Below are positions 43,756-53,693 of a stretch of 64,000 bases of DNA, one piece after another; positions within the stretch are counted from its first letter, which is position 1; each line of letters starts with the position of its first letter. The translations under genes were made by a program, and so were the position numbers. The stretch comes from Opitutaceae bacterium EW11 (GTDB taxonomy: Bacteria > Verrucomicrobiota > Verrucomicrobiia > Opitutales > Opitutaceae). The notes under the pieces were generated by a model. That model was not told the DNA's origin, ran no database searches, and saw only the letters and a list, made by a program, of their open reading frames with translations. The stretch is from contig QAYY01000011.1 in NCBI GenBank assembly GCA_003054665.1, positions 698,838-762,837 of the forward strand. Direction: 5' to 3'.

Positions 43756-44899
43756 ATGATCGCTCCCGAGACATTTTCACACATCGAGAACATCAAGAAG
43801 CGCGCCGGATACCTGTGGAGGTATCTTTGACGTCGAACAAAAGCAGCGTGAGATAGAGGCCCTCGAGGCGCAGATGGGTGCGCCGACATTCTGGGATAAC
43901 CAGATCGCAGCTCAGAAGCACATCGCCAAGGTTAATGGCCTGAAGCGAGCAATCGGCGGCTTGGTGGAATTCAACAAGAAGCTCGGCGACGTGGATGTCA
44001 TGCGCGAGCTGGTCGAGGCTGCCTCGGGCGACGAACAGGAAATGTACGCCAAGGAACTCGACACAACCGTGGCCGGATTGGTCGATGAACTCGACAAGCT
44101 CGAGATCCAGTCCTTCCTGAGCGGGCAGTTCGACAAGAACAACGCCATCCTCTCGATCCAAGCGGGCGCTGGCGGAACCGAATCCAACGACTGGGCCGAC
44201 ATGCTTTTCCGCATGTACAACCGCTGGGCGGAGCGGAAGGGATACGAGGTTGAGATTCAAGACGTCCAGGCTGGCGACCAGGCCGGCATTTCGAAGGCGA
44301 CGCTGCTCATCAAGGGAGAAAACGCCTATGGTTACGCCAAAGCGGAACGCGGCGTTCATCGGCTCGTGCGTATCAGCCCGTTTGATGCAAACAAGCGCCG
44401 GCACACTTCATTCTGTGCGGTCGATGTCGTCGCCGAGATCAACGAAGACATACAGATCGAGGTTCCGGAAACGGAAATCAGGGTCGATGTTTACCGCTCG
44501 TCAGGCAAAGGCGGTCAGGGGGTCAATACGACGGATTCCGCGGTCCGTATCACTCACATCCCTACAGGGATTGTGGTGGTCTGCCAGAACGAGCGTTCCC
44601 AAATCAAGAACCGCGCCAGTGCGATGAACGTTTTGAAGGCGCGCCTGTACGAGAAGAAGCTCGATGAGCAGCGGACAGAGATGGAGAAGTTCTACGGGGA
44701 GAAAGGCGAGATCGGCTGGGGCAGCCAGATCCGCAGTTATGTCCTGCAGCCGTACCAGATGGTGAAGGATCTGCGGACCGGCGTGGACACCAGCGATACG
44801 CAAGGAGTGCTCGACGGGGATCTCGACCGATTCATCTACGCATGGCTCCGAGCGGGTTGCCCCCGGCACCGCAACAAAGACATCAAGATCGAGGACTGA
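43756..44899 (+). CDS. prfB: Peptide chain release factor 2, with programmed +1 frameshift
   Basis: RF2, which terminates at UGA and UAA. The 5' frame starts at ATG 43756 ([16 protein letters not shown]) and meets TGA at 43828-43830. The site reads GGAGG TAT CTT TGA C: a +1 shift at CTT continues as GAC from 43829. The downstream frame then runs to 44899 (about 380 residues in total). The RF2 anticodon-like SPF is in [13 protein letters not shown] and the catalytic GGQ in [16 protein letters not shown]2 level thus feeds back on its own frameshifting. It overlaps the convergent acyltransferase gene by 17 bp at the 3' end. Confidence 0.94.
43820..43832 (+). promoter_or_regulatory. prfB: RF2 programmed +1 frameshift site
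   Basis: The CTT TGA C core at 43825-43831 with an internal Shine-Dalgarno-like GGAGG at 43817-43821, three bases before CTT. This is the classic autoregulatory arrangement known from E. coli prfB. When RF2 is scarce, the ribosome pauses at UGA, the P-site tRNA slips from CUU to UUU, and full-length RF2 is made. Confidence 0.92.
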
Positions 44900-45962
44900 C
44901 CAGTTCTTCCGTTTCGACCCGAACGTCGCGCGGCACCGCCTCAATGGTCCTGCCGCGCATGTTCATGAACGGCTTCTCGAGGACTTCATGCAGCAGGGCC
45001 GAGAGCCCGATTGTGAGCGCGGTTGCGAGTGTAAGCAGCAAAGGCTTCCCGAGTGCCATGGCGAAGGAGGTGAATCCCTGGACGAAGATGCCGAGTACCA
45101 GCGGATGAATTAGGTAGATAATGAAGCTGGTTTGGCCGACATAGCCCGCAGCAGATAGCGACCACGACGCCTTGGCTCTGCCGCTCCGCTCGAGGACAAG
45201 GGTGAGGATCGCTGCGAGGGTCACTGCTGCGACAAGGTCGTAACCGACCTTGAAGAAAGGGCTATGAGTCCGAGGCGCCCAGAAGACGATATACAGAAGA
45301 ATCCCTGGGAAAATGTGGGCTCGAAACCAGCGAAAGGCCGCGACCTCCTGGCGGGGTGCCTGACGATACAGGCTCACAAGCGCACCGGTGGCGAGAAAAG
45401 GGAAGCAGTTGGTAACGAGTGCCTTTGACGACTCCAAGGGTATCACAGCCGCCGTCGCCGCAAGAGAGATAGCCCCCGCCCAGAACAATCCCCACGCGGC
45501 GAGGGCAGCACGGTGAGGTCCAAATACCAGGAAGAGCGCGGGCCAGATCAGGTAGAATTGTTCGATGGCGCTCAGCGTCCACAGGTGTCCCGTCGTGAGA
45601 TTCCAGCTCTCTTGACCGAATATCAGCATGTTCGACGCGTAACCGAGATGCCACGGCAGTTCTTGCAGGACACTGTCGTCTCCCGCGGCGTGAAGAGCCA
45701 ATGCACCGCCAAGGATTACCAACGCGTATACTGGGTAGAGACGTATCCATCTTCGCCGATAGAATTGCTTGAGCGTTGCGCGGGAGTCTTGCGGCCAACG
45801 CGTGTTCAAGCGCGAGAGGATCTCTGTGGCAAAGTAGGCGCTCATGACCAATAGCATTTGCCGGCCGAGCGTGGCGAACGGGAGGATTTGGACCCACGGA
45901 ATGCTGTACGCGTAATGAAAGCACATTACACAAACCGCCACTACCGCTCGAATCACGTCCAA
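44883..45962 (-). CDS. Acyltransferase 3 family membrane O-acyltransferase
   Basis: A 359-residue membrane protein with about 10 hydrophobic helices. The early [18 protein letters not shown] contains the conserved His of the family, and the [11 protein letters not shown] motif has its conserved Arg; [16 protein letters not shown] and LIHPLVLG are also family-typical. These enzymes transfer acetyl or other acyl groups onto exported glycans or lipids. The start used is a TTG at 45962; no ATG or GTG is available upstream before the in-frame TAA. It is paralogous to the gene at 46274, which has the same order of motifs. Confidence 0.83.
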   Translation of the reverse strand: MDVIRAVVAVCVMCFHYAYSIPWVQILPFATLGRQMLLVMSAYFATEILSRLNTRWPQDSRATLKQFYRRRWIRLYPVYALVILGGALALHAAGDDSVLQELPWHLGYASNMLIFGQESWNLTTGHLWTLSAIEQFYLIWPALFLVFGPHRAALAAWGLFWAGAISLAATAAVIPLESSKALVTNCFPFLATGALVSLYRQAPRQEVAAFRWFRAHIFPGILLYIVFWAPRTHSPFFKVGYDLVAAVTLAAILTLVLERSGRAKASWSLSAAGYVGQTSFIIYLIHPLVLGIFVQGFTSFAMALGKPLLLTLATALTIGLSALLHEVLEKPFMNMRGRTIEAVPRDVRVETEELVSPRS

Positions 45963-46273
45963 CTCAACGAGGCGAGAATTTGTCTTCTTGCGTAACGTAG
46001 AGACGTATTACGCGTGACAATATTTATATACTCAATGCTGAGCACTGTAGGATACAGTCCGTTCGCTGGGTGGGGAAAACCAGTATAGAATAGAAAGAGT
46101 CAATCTATTTGCTATACATGGAAAACGCATCGCATTTGTCTGGCATTTTCCCGTCGTCATTGTCGCGCCTACGCGCGACTGCACTTCCGAAGCCGATGAC
46201 CCGAAGTAACCTCGGGCGAATTCACCAAACCTCTATGCGGCTCGCGTCGGCGCGAGTGCCGCGCGAGAACGTT
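45963..46273. other. AT-rich intergenic region between the two acyltransferase genes
   Basis: This 311-bp gap is visibly richer in A+T than its surroundings (for example GACAATATTTATATACTC near 46017-46034 and TAGAATAGAAAGAGTC near 46084-46099). It probably holds the promoter of the downstream paralogue, with TATAAA on the reverse strand near 46023. The reading frames here look spurious. The composition suggests separate acquisition, but the region is short. Confidence 0.4.
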
Positions 46274-47422
46274 TCAGGAGCGAACTCCAGCCGCTTCTGG
46301 GCCGACCTGGTACGCAGGGGCTGGCTTCGGGCTCTGCGTGCGGCTCCGCAGATCCATGAACGGTTGCTCCAGATACTCGTGGAGAAGAGCGGAGCAAATG
46401 AGTGTCGTTACAATCGACCCGGATACGAGCCAAACGTCTGAGAGAGGGTTCGGGAGGAAAGAGAATACCTCCGCGTGAACCATCCAATAGTACCCGCGTA
46501 TGACCACGTGCCTGACCACCGTGTGTATCAAGTAGATGATAAAACTCGCGCGACCGAAGTAGGCTAGAAGCGCCAGAGGGGCTCCGGGGTCCTTGGACGA
46601 CGGGTGGGCGATGACTCGGCGGGTGAAGCCTGCGAAAGCCAGCGAAGCGCTGACAAATGCGCCGAATACCAGGTACTCAAGACGAAGAGAGCCCAGCCAG
46701 AGCAAGGTGAAAGCGCCCACCGCCCACCAGGGATGACGTAATAGCTGCTCGGTAAAAGGACGGCCTGAAGACGAAGAAGAAAGATGCAGCGCCAGAATGC
46801 CTCCGATGGCCAGGTACGGCAGACAGTTCAGCGTGAGCGTGTTGTTCTGGTCCGATGGAATGATGAGAGCGCACGCGATATTGCTAACGATGCCGAGGAC
46901 AAGGAGGGCATACGCCACGCGAATCGCCGTCGAAGATTTCCATCGGAGCACCACGAGTGGCCATATCAGGTAGAATTGCTCGATGGCGCTGAGCGTCCAC
47001 CAGGGAGAGGTCACCTCTGACCACTGATTGTGAATGAAGAAGTAGTAGTTGGACGCGTACAGCAGGTGCCAGGGCGTCTGTTCCAACAATGTCTCAGGTG
47101 TGCCGAAGGCATAGAGCAGCAATCCGACGCCCAACACGATGATCGCGTATACGGGGTAAAGGCGCAGCCAACGACGAACGTAAAACGCCTTCAGCGACGC
47201 CATCATCCGACCGGACTGCTTGAGCCGCAGGAGAATGTTAGTGGCAAAATAGGCGCTCAGAACGAGCAGCATCTGCCGCCCAAGGGAAGCCAAGGGAAAT
47301 CCATAATAAAAGCCCCCCACGTAATGAGACACCATGATCGTCAGCGCCACCGTGGCGCGAACGATATCTAGCTCCCATACTCGAGGGCGTTTACTTGCTT
47401 GTTGCACTGATCGGCAGCACAC
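46274..47422 (-). CDS. Acyltransferase 3 family membrane O-acyltransferase (paralogue)
   Basis: A 382-residue relative of the downstream gene: WELDIVRATVALTIMVSHYV, LLVLSAYFATNILLRL, FYVRRWLRLYPVYAII and [18 protein letters not shown]. Start is GTG at 47422; a nearby GTG at 47407 is another option. The two paralogues share many segments (RQMLLVxSAYFAT, PWHLxYASN), so they probably arose by tandem duplication and act on different positions of the same glycan. Confidence 0.83.
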   Translation of the reverse strand: MCCRSVQQASKRPRVWELDIVRATVALTIMVSHYVGGFYYGFPLASLGRQMLLVLSAYFATNILLRLKQSGRMMASLKAFYVRRWLRLYPVYAIIVLGVGLLLYAFGTPETLLEQTPWHLLYASNYYFFIHNQWSEVTSPWWTLSAIEQFYLIWPLVVLRWKSSTAIRVAYALLVLGIVSNIACALIIPSDQNNTLTLNCLPYLAIGGILALHLSSSSSGRPFTEQLLRHPWWAVGAFTLLWLGSLRLEYLVFGAFVSASLAFAGFTRRVIAHPSSKDPGAPLALLAYFGRASFIIYLIHTVVRHVVIRGYYWMVHAEVFSFLPNPLSDVWLVSGSIVTTLICSALLHEYLEQPFMDLRSRTQSPKPAPAYQVGPEAAGVRS

Positions 47423-47569
47423 GTCTGCCCTTCTGGAGGGTCAAGCTAGTGGCTGTGGATAGCCTACATTCCAGGTTTTTCCCTATCTGGAGACCGTGTG
47501 TATGCTGTAGAGGGCGGTCGTGCACGAGACGCCGGCTATGTCGGGCCCCGTCCTCTTTGAGCAAGGGCA

Positions 47570-47599
47570 AAAGAAAGGGCCGGGTGTAGTACCCGGCCC
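47570..47599 (-). terminator. Rho-independent terminator of eno
   Basis: A perfect 9-bp stem GGGCCGGGT / ACCCGGCCC (47577-47599) with a 5-base loop. On the minus strand it is followed by TTTCTTTTG. It lies 60 bp after the eno stop (47659). Confidence 0.8.
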
Positions 47600-47658
47600 G
47601 AAGGGGAATGCTCTAACCTCACCTCGCGATCGAGGTGAAGCCCTGAGACGAGGCTCGA

Positions 47659-49161
<1,503 letters not shown>

Positions 49162-50175
49162 CTACGCCAGACCGAATCTCGCCAGCATTCGCCGGAAAGC
49201 GGACGGCGGTTTTGGGCGGAATGGAATCGGGATCTGCTCGAGAAAACCGCGGATTTCCGCGGCTCGAACCGGAGTTACTCCTCCATAATTCCGAACACGC
49301 AGCGTGCGCTCGGAAAGCAAGTCGTTCGGGATCTGGTCGAGATGGCCTTCGTACGCGGCGGCGTGAAGTGGCGTGTCTCCGTGATCGTTCCGGGTCAGTA
49401 GCAGGTCGGCGGTAAGCACCTCTCGAGGTAGTTTGGAGAGCTGCCCCGTTTCAGCCGCTGCATGAATGACGGTGTATCCCGAGCGGCTGGCACGCGTCAG
49501 GTTTTTGCGGTTCAGCAGAGATTGCGGGATTTGTTCGAGATGCCCGGCGATAGCGGCGGCGTGGAGTACGGTGTCTCCGGCGCTGGTCGTGGCGAGGAGC
49601 ACCGAGTCCGTCAGCAGCATTGCGGGCACTTGCCCGAGGTTGCCGTTCAGCGCCGCCACGTGGAAAACGGTTTCACCGCTCGCGTTGGTCAGGCTCAGCA
49701 ATTCCGAGGTGAGGTAACGCTGGGGAAAACGGTCGAGAGTTCCGTTTTCCGCGGCTTCGTGCAGAAGCGTGTTTCCAAGCTCGGTGCGGTTCTGAACAAC
49801 CTCCATCGTCAGCAGCTGCGAAGGGAGTTGGTCCAGATGACCATGGCCCGCCGCGACATGAAACACAGTGAATCCCGAGTTGCTCCGCGTCAGCAGCGGC
49901 TCGAGCCGAAGGACGGTGGCCGGAACTTGGTCCAGATGTCCGCCCAGAGCTGCATGGTGCAGGGGCGTGTACCCGGAATCGTTCCGTAGAAGGAGCGCGT
50001 CCTCGGTCAATATGTCGTTGGGAAGCGCGCGGAGCATCCCGTACTTCGCCGCAGTGTGGAGCGGTGTATTGCCGGCGGCATTTCGAGCGATCAGCTGTTC
50101 GGCTGAAAGAGCGGCGGCTTCCGCGGAAGTGAGGCGACCGGCGCGGAGGGCGGCGTGGAGTTCGTCGGCAGTCAT
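49162..50175 (-). CDS. Ankyrin-repeat protein with eight exact 33-residue repeats
   Basis: A 337-residue protein made of 8 full repeats plus one partial repeat from about 32 to 320, each exactly 33 residues with no insertions. The consensus is N-x-x-G-x-T-x-x-H-x-A-A-x-x-G-x-L-x-x-[LVIF]-P-x-x-[LVI]-L-x-x-x-x-L-x-x-R. Examples are NAAGNTPLHTAAKYGM and NDHGDTPLHAAAYEGH. The inner G-H-L-D-Q-[LIV]-P form differs from the usual A-x-x-G-H-x-x-V-V. No signal peptide, no enzyme domain. It is likely a protein-protein interaction scaffold; the function is unknown. It is divergent from the receiver-domain gene. Confidence 0.8.
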   Translation of the reverse strand: MTADELHAALRAGRLTSAEAAALSAEQLIARNAAGNTPLHTAAKYGMLRALPNDILTEDALLLRNDSGYTPLHHAALGGHLDQVPATVLRLEPLLTRSNSGFTVFHVAAGHGHLDQLPSQLLTMEVVQNRTELGNTLLHEAAENGTLDRFPQRYLTSELLSLTNASGETVFHVAALNGNLGQVPAMLLTDSVLLATTSAGDTVLHAAAIAGHLEQIPQSLLNRKNLTRASRSGYTVIHAAAETGQLSKLPREVLTADLLLTRNDHGDTPLHAAAYEGHLDQIPNDLLSERTLRVRNYGGVTPVRAAEIRGFLEQIPIPFRPKPPSAFRRMLARFGLA

Positions 50176-50287
50176 ACCGGGGGTGCGAAAAGATCCTTCT
50201 GCCCACTCTGCGAATCAAACCAAAATCTGGTATCCAGTTACGGGATTGAATTTGCCAATCAGGGAGTGGAAAACACGATGGATAAGC

Positions 50288-50716
50288 ATGAAAGGCGAAA
50301 CCCCAGAGCCCCCGTTGCCCCCGCACCCACATGACGCAGTGCTGCTCGTGGACGACGAGCATGCGATTCTGGAGGCTTTCAAAACCGCCTTATCTCCGCA
50401 TTTCGATGTCGCGACGGCCGCCTCAGTCCGCGAGGCCGAGTTCCAATTGCACAAAAAGTCGTTCAAGGTGGTGGTGGCCGATCACCTGATGCCGGGAGGA
50501 AACGGAATGAGCTTCCTGGTCCGTTGCCGCGAAGAGTTCCCCCACATGCAGCGCGTGCTCGTGACGGGCTACATGAAGCCGGAAATGCTCCTCCGGAGCG
50601 TCAACGAAGCATCGCTGTATCGTTATCTGCTGAAACCCGTGCAAGTGGGCGATCTGGTGAAGATCGTTCACGACGCGGTGAAGGCGCACGATTTGTCGAT
50701 CAAAGCCGGTTCTTGA
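50288..50716 (+). CDS. Stand-alone response-regulator receiver protein
   Basis: A 142-residue single-domain receiver: AVLLVDDEHAILEAF acid pocket near 17-25, the phospho-acceptor Asp in KVVVADHLMPGGNGMSFL, the Thr in VLVTGYMKPEML and Lys in YLLKPVQVGDL. A variant is DHLMPGGNG in place of D-x-x-M-P-x-x-D-G. There is no output domain, so it likely works by protein contact, like CheY-type or diverse REC proteins. The partner kinase is unknown. The start ATG at 50288 follows a short unstructured lead. Confidence 0.82.
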   Translation: MKGETPEPPLPPHPHDAVLLVDDEHAILEAFKTALSPHFDVATAASVREAEFQLHKKSFKVVVADHLMPGGNGMSFLVRCREEFPHMQRVLVTGYMKPEMLLRSVNEASLYRYLLKPVQVGDLVKIVHDAVKAHDLSIKAGS

Positions 50717-50852
50717 TTTGCCTCGGTCCGTTGTCGAAGGGATCGCCTGAAGGACTCCCCCGACCAGGCGAAGCTGGAAACGCCCCCGGGTGGGCTTGGG
50801 TCCGTAGGCGTCCGGGCTGAATGGTGTTCCGTTTGGAGCGAGCCTCCGCCGA

Positions 50853-51320
50853 CTATCCCTTGGGCATTCCCAATTGCCGGAGCGCTTCATAGCAGGCGAT
50901 TCCGGCTGCCGTGCTGAGATTGAGTGAACGCAGGGAGGAATCTGCGTGCGGAATGGTGATGCGCTGCTTTTCGCCGATCTCCTCGTGAAGCCACTCGGGC
51001 GCTCCGGAGCCTTCGTTGCCGAAAACGAGACCATCGCCGTCTTCGTAACTGACGTCCCAATACGAAAGCGCACTCTTGGTGGTGAAGAGCCAGAGACGTT
51101 TCGGCGCCGCGGGACTGGCGCGAAAGGCCGCCCAATCGGTGTGGTGATGCACGTCGAGAGAATACCAATAATCCATTCCGGCTCGTTTCAGGTGCCGGTC
51201 GGTGATTTTGAAACCGAGAGGATGGATTAGATGGAGGCGCGAGCGCGTCAGCGCGCACATGCGTCCCACGTTGCCCGTGTTTTGGGGAATCTCCGGCTGA
51301 AAGAGGACGATGTGGACCAT
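50853..51320 (-). CDS. trmL: tRNA (cytidine/uridine-34 2'-O)-methyltransferase TrmL
   Basis: A 155-residue SPOUT methyltransferase that methylates the wobble ribose of tRNA-Leu. Family hallmarks: HIVLFQPEIPQNTGNVGR, LIHPLGFKITDRHLKRAGMDY (in part KITDRHLKRAGMDYW), LVFGNEGSGAPEWL and IPHADSSLRSLNLSTAAGIA, which form the SAM-binding trefoil knot. Length fits E. coli TrmL (157). Confidence 0.92.
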   Translation of the reverse strand: MVHIVLFQPEIPQNTGNVGRMCALTRSRLHLIHPLGFKITDRHLKRAGMDYWYSLDVHHHTDWAAFRASPAAPKRLWLFTTKSALSYWDVSYEDGDGLVFGNEGSGAPEWLHEEIGEKQRITIPHADSSLRSLNLSTAAGIACYEALRQLGMPKG

Positions 51321-51361
51321 CCTAGATCCGCGGCTTCTTGACGTAACCGGCTCGCGAATAC

Positions 51362-51970
51362 TCAGGCCAGCTCCTGCCTGATCAGATTTAGAAGTGCCGC
51401 ATAGGAGTCAACCGCCTGGAACTGCGGGAAGCGTTCCTTCACGTTGGCCGGTGCGTGGAAAAGGAACCCCGTGTCGGCCTCGCCCAGCATCGCCGTGTCG
51501 TTGAAAGAGTCGCCGGCCGCGATCACGCGGTAATTCAGAAGCTTCAGTGCGGCGACGGTCTTTTGTTTCTGCTCGGGGATGCGAATCTGGTAGTTCACGA
51601 CCCGATCGTTTTCCACCACGAGCCGGTGGCAGAGCAGGGTGGGGAAGTTGAGCTGCTTGAGAAGCGGCGCGGCAAACTGCTCGAAGGTGTCGGAGAGGAT
51701 GAGAACCTGCGTGAGCGTGCGCAGTTCGTCGAGAAACTCCCTTCCGCCGGAGAGCGGTCGCAGCGAAGCAATTACGGATTGGATGTCGGAGAGTTTCAGA
51801 CCATGCCGATCGAGAATCTCCAGCCGGCCGCGCATTAGCTTGTCGTAGTCCGGCTCATCCCGCGTGGTGCGACGCAGCTCCGGGATGCCGGTTTTTTCGG
51901 CCACAGCTATCCAGATCTCGGGCGTGAGCACGCCTTCCATATCCAGGGTAACGATCGCTTGTTTTTTCAC
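51362..51970 (-). CDS. thrH: HAD hydrolase, ThrH-type phosphoserine phosphatase/homoserine phosphotransferase
   Basis: A 202-residue HAD enzyme. It starts TLDMEGVLTPEIWIAVAEKTG (in part TLDMEGVLTPEIWIAV), with DYDKLMRGRLEILDRHGLKL, LILSDTFEQFAAPLL, VIAAGDSFNDTAMLGEAD and LFHAPANVKERFPQF. These segments match Pseudomonas ThrH closely, an enzyme with phosphoserine phosphatase and phosphoserine:homoserine phosphotransferase activity. Asp and Lys/Asp catalytic residues are in place. It lies 41 bp from trmL on the same strand. Confidence 0.9.
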   Translation of the reverse strand: MKKQAIVTLDMEGVLTPEIWIAVAEKTGIPELRRTTRDEPDYDKLMRGRLEILDRHGLKLSDIQSVIASLRPLSGGREFLDELRTLTQVLILSDTFEQFAAPLLKQLNFPTLLCHRLVVENDRVVNYQIRIPEQKQKTVAALKLLNYRVIAAGDSFNDTAMLGEADTGFLFHAPANVKERFPQFQAVDSYAALLNLIRQELA

Positions 51971-52223
51971 GCGGGCGCCGAGTGTTGGGAGATTGGGTTC
52001 GGTGTCGAGAGTGCGTGCGTCTCCGACGCGAGGAGTCGAAAACTGGAAGCTCGGAGTTGGCAGTCTGGCGCAACTGCATTTCTGCGAGTGCGGATGCCGC
52101 GTCCCTGGCTTCTAGAGGTCGCTCGGAGCGGACGCCCGATGGTGATCGTGTTGTGACGCTCTGCCTGACTTCGAATTCCGAACTACCCACTCCTTCCGCC
52201 GCGTGCCGGGGCGGCACGTTCGC

Positions 52224-52700
52224 TCAACGGCGGTGCGATTTCATCGCTTTGTCGATCTCACGTTCCTGGACCCGTTTTTTTAGGTCCTCGCGTTTGTCGT
52301 GGATCTTTTTGCCGAGGCAAAGGGCCACTTCGACTTTCACCAGCGCCTCCTTGAAGTACATGCGCAGCGGCACCAGGGCACGGCCTCCGATTTGCAGGGC
52401 CTGTGCGATCTTCCGCACCTGGTGCCGGTGGAGGAGGAGTTTCCGGGTGCGGCGAACGTCGTGGTTATAGATGTTGCCGAAGGAGTATTCTTCGATGTGG
52501 GCATTGTGCAGCCAGAGTTCGCCCTTTTCGAACCGGCCAAAGGCATCGTTGATCTGGGCTTTGCCGGCGCGGATGGACTTAACCTCCGTGCCTTTGAGAG
52601 CGATGCCTGCCTCGAACTTCTCCTCGACGGTGTAATCGCGCAGCGCCTTGGCGTTGCGGATCTCCGTGTAGCGGTGAGGATCTTTCTTTTGAGCGGACAT
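52224..52700 (-). CDS. smpB: SsrA-binding protein SmpB
   Basis: A 158-residue basic protein that binds tmRNA in ribosome rescue: EEKFEAGIALKGTEVKSIRAG (in part AGIALKGTEVKSIRAGKAQI), LWLHNAHIEEYS, RKLLLHRHQVRKIAQAL and VEVALCLGKKIHDKREDLKKR. The C-terminal tail is basic, as required to occupy the mRNA channel. ATG 52700 is preferred to the TTG at 52706. The tmRNA gene itself was not seen in this window. Confidence 0.94.
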   Translation of the reverse strand: MSAQKKDPHRYTEIRNAKALRDYTVEEKFEAGIALKGTEVKSIRAGKAQINDAFGRFEKGELWLHNAHIEEYSFGNIYNHDVRRTRKLLLHRHQVRKIAQALQIGGRALVPLRMYFKEALVKVEVALCLGKKIHDKREDLKKRVQEREIDKAMKSHRR

Positions 52701-52796
52701 GGGCAATCGGGAGCGTAGCCGGCGTCACCGTGGCACACACCAGAGCCCAGAGCGAATCGGCCATGGGGCGGCGCCTCGGCGCCGCGGCGCGGAGCG

Positions 52797-52997
52797 TCAG
52801 TTGTCGCCCGTTTCGAAACTGATCTTGCCGTCGATAATCTCGCGAAGAGCGACATCCTCGGACGACAGCTTCTCAAGCGACTCCACCAGCGGGCGGCTGC
52901 CGCGTTTCAGCTGTTTAACGCGGCGGGAAACCACGTTGATCAGGAGATTCGCGTCCGGAATGACCTTGAGCGCTTCTTTGAGATAATCGTCTCGCAT
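52797..52997 (-). CDS. rpoZ: RNA polymerase omega subunit
   Basis: A 66-residue protein: ALKVIPDANLLINVVSRRVKQLKRGS (in part NLLINVVSRRVKQLKRGSR) then PLVE and EDVALREIIDGKISF. This is the Rpb6/omega pattern (helix then acidic C-terminus). Short, but consistent with Verrucomicrobia omega. It starts 111 bp from the divergent cutA gene. Confidence 0.87.
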   Translation of the reverse strand: MRDDYLKEALKVIPDANLLINVVSRRVKQLKRGSRPLVESLEKLSSEDVALREIIDGKISFETGDN

Positions 52998-53108
52998 GGC
53001 TGAGCTTTAGTCGGCGGTGAAACCGTCTAAGGCATGGAGTCTCGCGTTCTCCGTCAAGGGCATTTTTCCCAGCTTGCCGCGCGTCCAGAGGTGGGGAACG
53101 CTTTCAAA

Positions 53109-53432
53109 ATGCTGATGTTGGGCTGGACGACCGTAGGGAATAAAACCGACGCTGACCGGCTGGCCGAAGGGTTGGTCGCTGAAAAACTTGCAGCGTGTGT
53201 TCAGGTGGATGGCCCGATCGATTCTGTCTACATCTGGGCTGGAAAGGTCGAGCACACCCAGGAGTATCGGTTGTTGATCAAGTTCATCCCAGCGCGGGGC
53301 CGGTCGGTGGAAGAGTGGCTGCACGCCCGTCATCCCTACGATACGCCGGAGTGGGTCGTGATTCGGGCGGAGGACGTGGGAGAAAAATACTTGTCATGGG
53401 CCCGGGCGAACTCTACCTCTGCGCCCCTTTAG
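53109..53432 (+). CDS. cutA: Divalent-cation tolerance protein CutA
   Basis: A 107-residue trimeric ferredoxin-like protein: MLMLGWTTVGNKTDADRLAEGLV (in part GWTTVGNKTDADRLAEGL), KLAACVQVDGPIDSVYIWAGK, EEWLHARHPYDTPEWVVI. HPYDTPE is the hallmark of the family. The role in metal tolerance is based on E. coli genetics and is debated. Two ATGs (53109, 53115) are possible. Confidence 0.9.
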   Translation: MLMLGWTTVGNKTDADRLAEGLVAEKLAACVQVDGPIDSVYIWAGKVEHTQEYRLLIKFIPARGRSVEEWLHARHPYDTPEWVVIRAEDVGEKYLSWARANSTSAPL

Positions 53433-53459
53433 CACCTTACTTCCGAACATTTTATCGCC

Positions 53460-53615
53460 ATGTCGCAGCACAAAAGCCTCCAGGGTTCCAGTGGTATCGT
53501 CGTCAAGCGCAACGTCTTGAAGCGTTTCGAGCGCGTCGACCTGCTCAAGAAGCGCGGTCAGTGGAAGGCTGGCGACCGCGTCCAGGGCCTTCGCAAGACG
53601 AAGCCCGACGTCTGA
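53460..53615 (+). CDS. Small basic protein of the Chlamydiae/Verrucomicrobia type
   Basis: A 51-residue basic protein starting ATG 53460 and ending TGA 53615: it begins SQHKSLQGSSGIVVKRNVLK and ends RVQGLRKTKPDV. I recognise it as the small basic, ribosomal-protein-like family restricted to Verrucomicrobia and Chlamydiae (TIGR04137-like, from memory). A strong terminator follows within 20 bp. Function is unknown. The codon bias is that of a highly expressed gene (Lys AAG/AAA, Arg CGC/CGT, CTC/CTT). Confidence 0.75.
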   Translation: MSQHKSLQGSSGIVVKRNVLKRFERVDLLKKRGQWKAGDRVQGLRKTKPDV

Positions 53616-53634
53616 GCTTCGGTTTTCTCTATCC

Positions 53635-53664
53635 GGCAGGCAGTCTCGGCTGCCTGCCTTTTTT
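53635..53664 (+). terminator. Rho-independent terminator after the small basic protein
   Basis: A perfect 9-bp stem, GGCAGGCAG / CTGCCTGCC (53635-53658), with a 6-base loop, followed by T6 (53659-53664). This is the strongest terminator in the window and fits a highly transcribed short gene. Confidence 0.9.
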
Positions 53665-53693
53665 GTGGCCGTCCGGTACACTTTTTCCGCCCC

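Noticed and set aside
46109..46441. A 110-codon frame antisense to the end of the second acyltransferase gene
   Set aside because: No similarity, overlaps a real gene on the opposite strand and starts in the AT-rich gap.
47423..47569. Possible tRNA in the gap between the acyltransferase and eno
   Set aside because: No T-arm or acceptor-stem pairing could be formed; the same check failed for the gap at 34787-34913.
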